Assembly (NCBI RefSeq): GCF_017355985.1
Contig: NZ_JAFIQU010000004.1
Span: 62,001 to 126,000 of the forward strand
From: Arenibaculum pallidiluteum
Lineage (GTDB): Bacteria > Pseudomonadota > Alphaproteobacteria > Azospirillales > Azospirillaceae
DNA: 64,000 bases
Reading direction: 5' to 3'
Shown piece after piece: positions 63,778 to 64,000 of the stretch. Every line of letters begins with the position of its first letter. The stretch's first letter is position 1. Below the pieces are notes generated by a model, which saw only the letters and a list, made by a program, of their open reading frames with translations, had not been told where the DNA came from and made no database searches. Made by a program: the position numbers and the translations under genes.

Positions 63778-64000
63778 CCTCCTTGGGTGGTTCGAAGAGC
63801 TGGATCGGATGCGCGGGCATCACGGTCGAGATCGCATGCTTGTAAACGAGCTGGCTATGTGCATCGCGGCGCAGAAGCACCGAGAAATTGTCAAACCAGG
63901 TAATGATCCCCTGAAGCTTGACGCCATTGACCAGGAAAACGGTGACGGGAGTCTTGTTTTTTCGGACGTGATTTAGAAACACGTCCTGTACGTTTTGACT
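63764..64000 (-). CDS. hfq: RNA chaperone Hfq (N-terminus outside window)
   Basis: The visible 78 codons begin [19 protein letters not shown] and continue with [20 protein letters not shown] and [14 protein letters not shown], the two Sm motifs of Hfq. The real start lies a few codons beyond base 64000; GTG 63982 would be too short. The hexamer binds small RNAs and mRNAs. It is upstream of and overlaps hflX. Confidence 0.95.
   Translation of the reverse strand, partial: SQNVQDVFLNHVRKNKTPVTVFLVNGVKLQGIITWFDNFSVLLRRDAHSQLVYKHAISTVMPAHPIQLFEPPKEGEAD

Overview
The window is a high-GC stretch of an alphaproteobacterial chromosome, judged by the GC content, red-type RuBisCO with CbbX, a tetrahydromethanopterin (H4MPT) island like that of Methylobacterium, and a groESL operon behind CIRCE. 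I cannot fix the genus; a Rhodospirillales-like methylotroph is a guess. Almost the whole window encodes one metabolic plan: oxidise methanol with a lanthanide-type quinoprotein (XoxF), carry formaldehyde on H4MPT and methylofuran to formate, oxidise formate to CO2 with a NAD-linked formate dehydrogenase, and fix CO2 by the Calvin cycle.

Layout. 1-5.1 kb: the 3' end of a TssM/IcmF-like type VI secretion gene, a periplasmic solute-binding protein, two tandem lipocalin-like secreted proteins and a divergent LysR regulator. 5.1-5.9 kb: no gene seen. 5.9-8.5 kb: two metal-efflux genes (mntP, dmeF) and a RibD-like reductase. 8.6-15.0 kb: a PQQ and alcohol-oxidation control block with a solitary pqqA, a LuxR-type response regulator, an ABC-2 transporter pair, and a FIST-domain NosP-like sensor translationally coupled to a NahK-like hybrid histidine kinase. 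15.1-21.1 kb: a small repeat-bearing secreted protein, then xoxF, an intrinsic terminator, xoxG and a xoxJ fused to a rhodanese-like domain, followed by two unknown periplasmic proteins.

21.2-25.0 kb: a tightly packed pterin/methylofuran operon (folB-like, amino acid kinase, DHPS-like, DUF447, mfnB). 25.7-34.5 kb: a complete cbb operon transcribed leftwards (cbbF-P-T-A-L-S-X-E), with cbbR divergent at 34.7 kb. 36.1-41.1 kb: fhcB-A-D-C and a pterin carbinolamine dehydratase on the minus strand. These diverge, across a striking inverted repeat, from a plus-strand operon at 41.2-47.5 kb (RFAP synthase, mtdB, ATP-grasp, mch, RimK-like, CitG-like, fae). A HisA-like gene, another ATP-grasp gene and an MfnF-like gene follow. 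50.5-52.3 kb: the quinoprotein relay pair (zinc metallohydrolase and SoxYZ-like carrier). 52.7-57.2 kb: fdhBA. 57.2-64.0 kb: housekeeping genes (DUF2927, mazG, an inositol-phosphatase-family gene, groEL-groES, hflX, and hfq cut by the window edge).

Most adjacent genes inside the operons share 4-bp ATGA stop/start overlaps, pointing to translational coupling. I saw no tRNA, rRNA, CRISPR array, transposase or phage gene. Many long ORFs lie antisense to these genes; I treat them as by-products of high GC at third codon positions.
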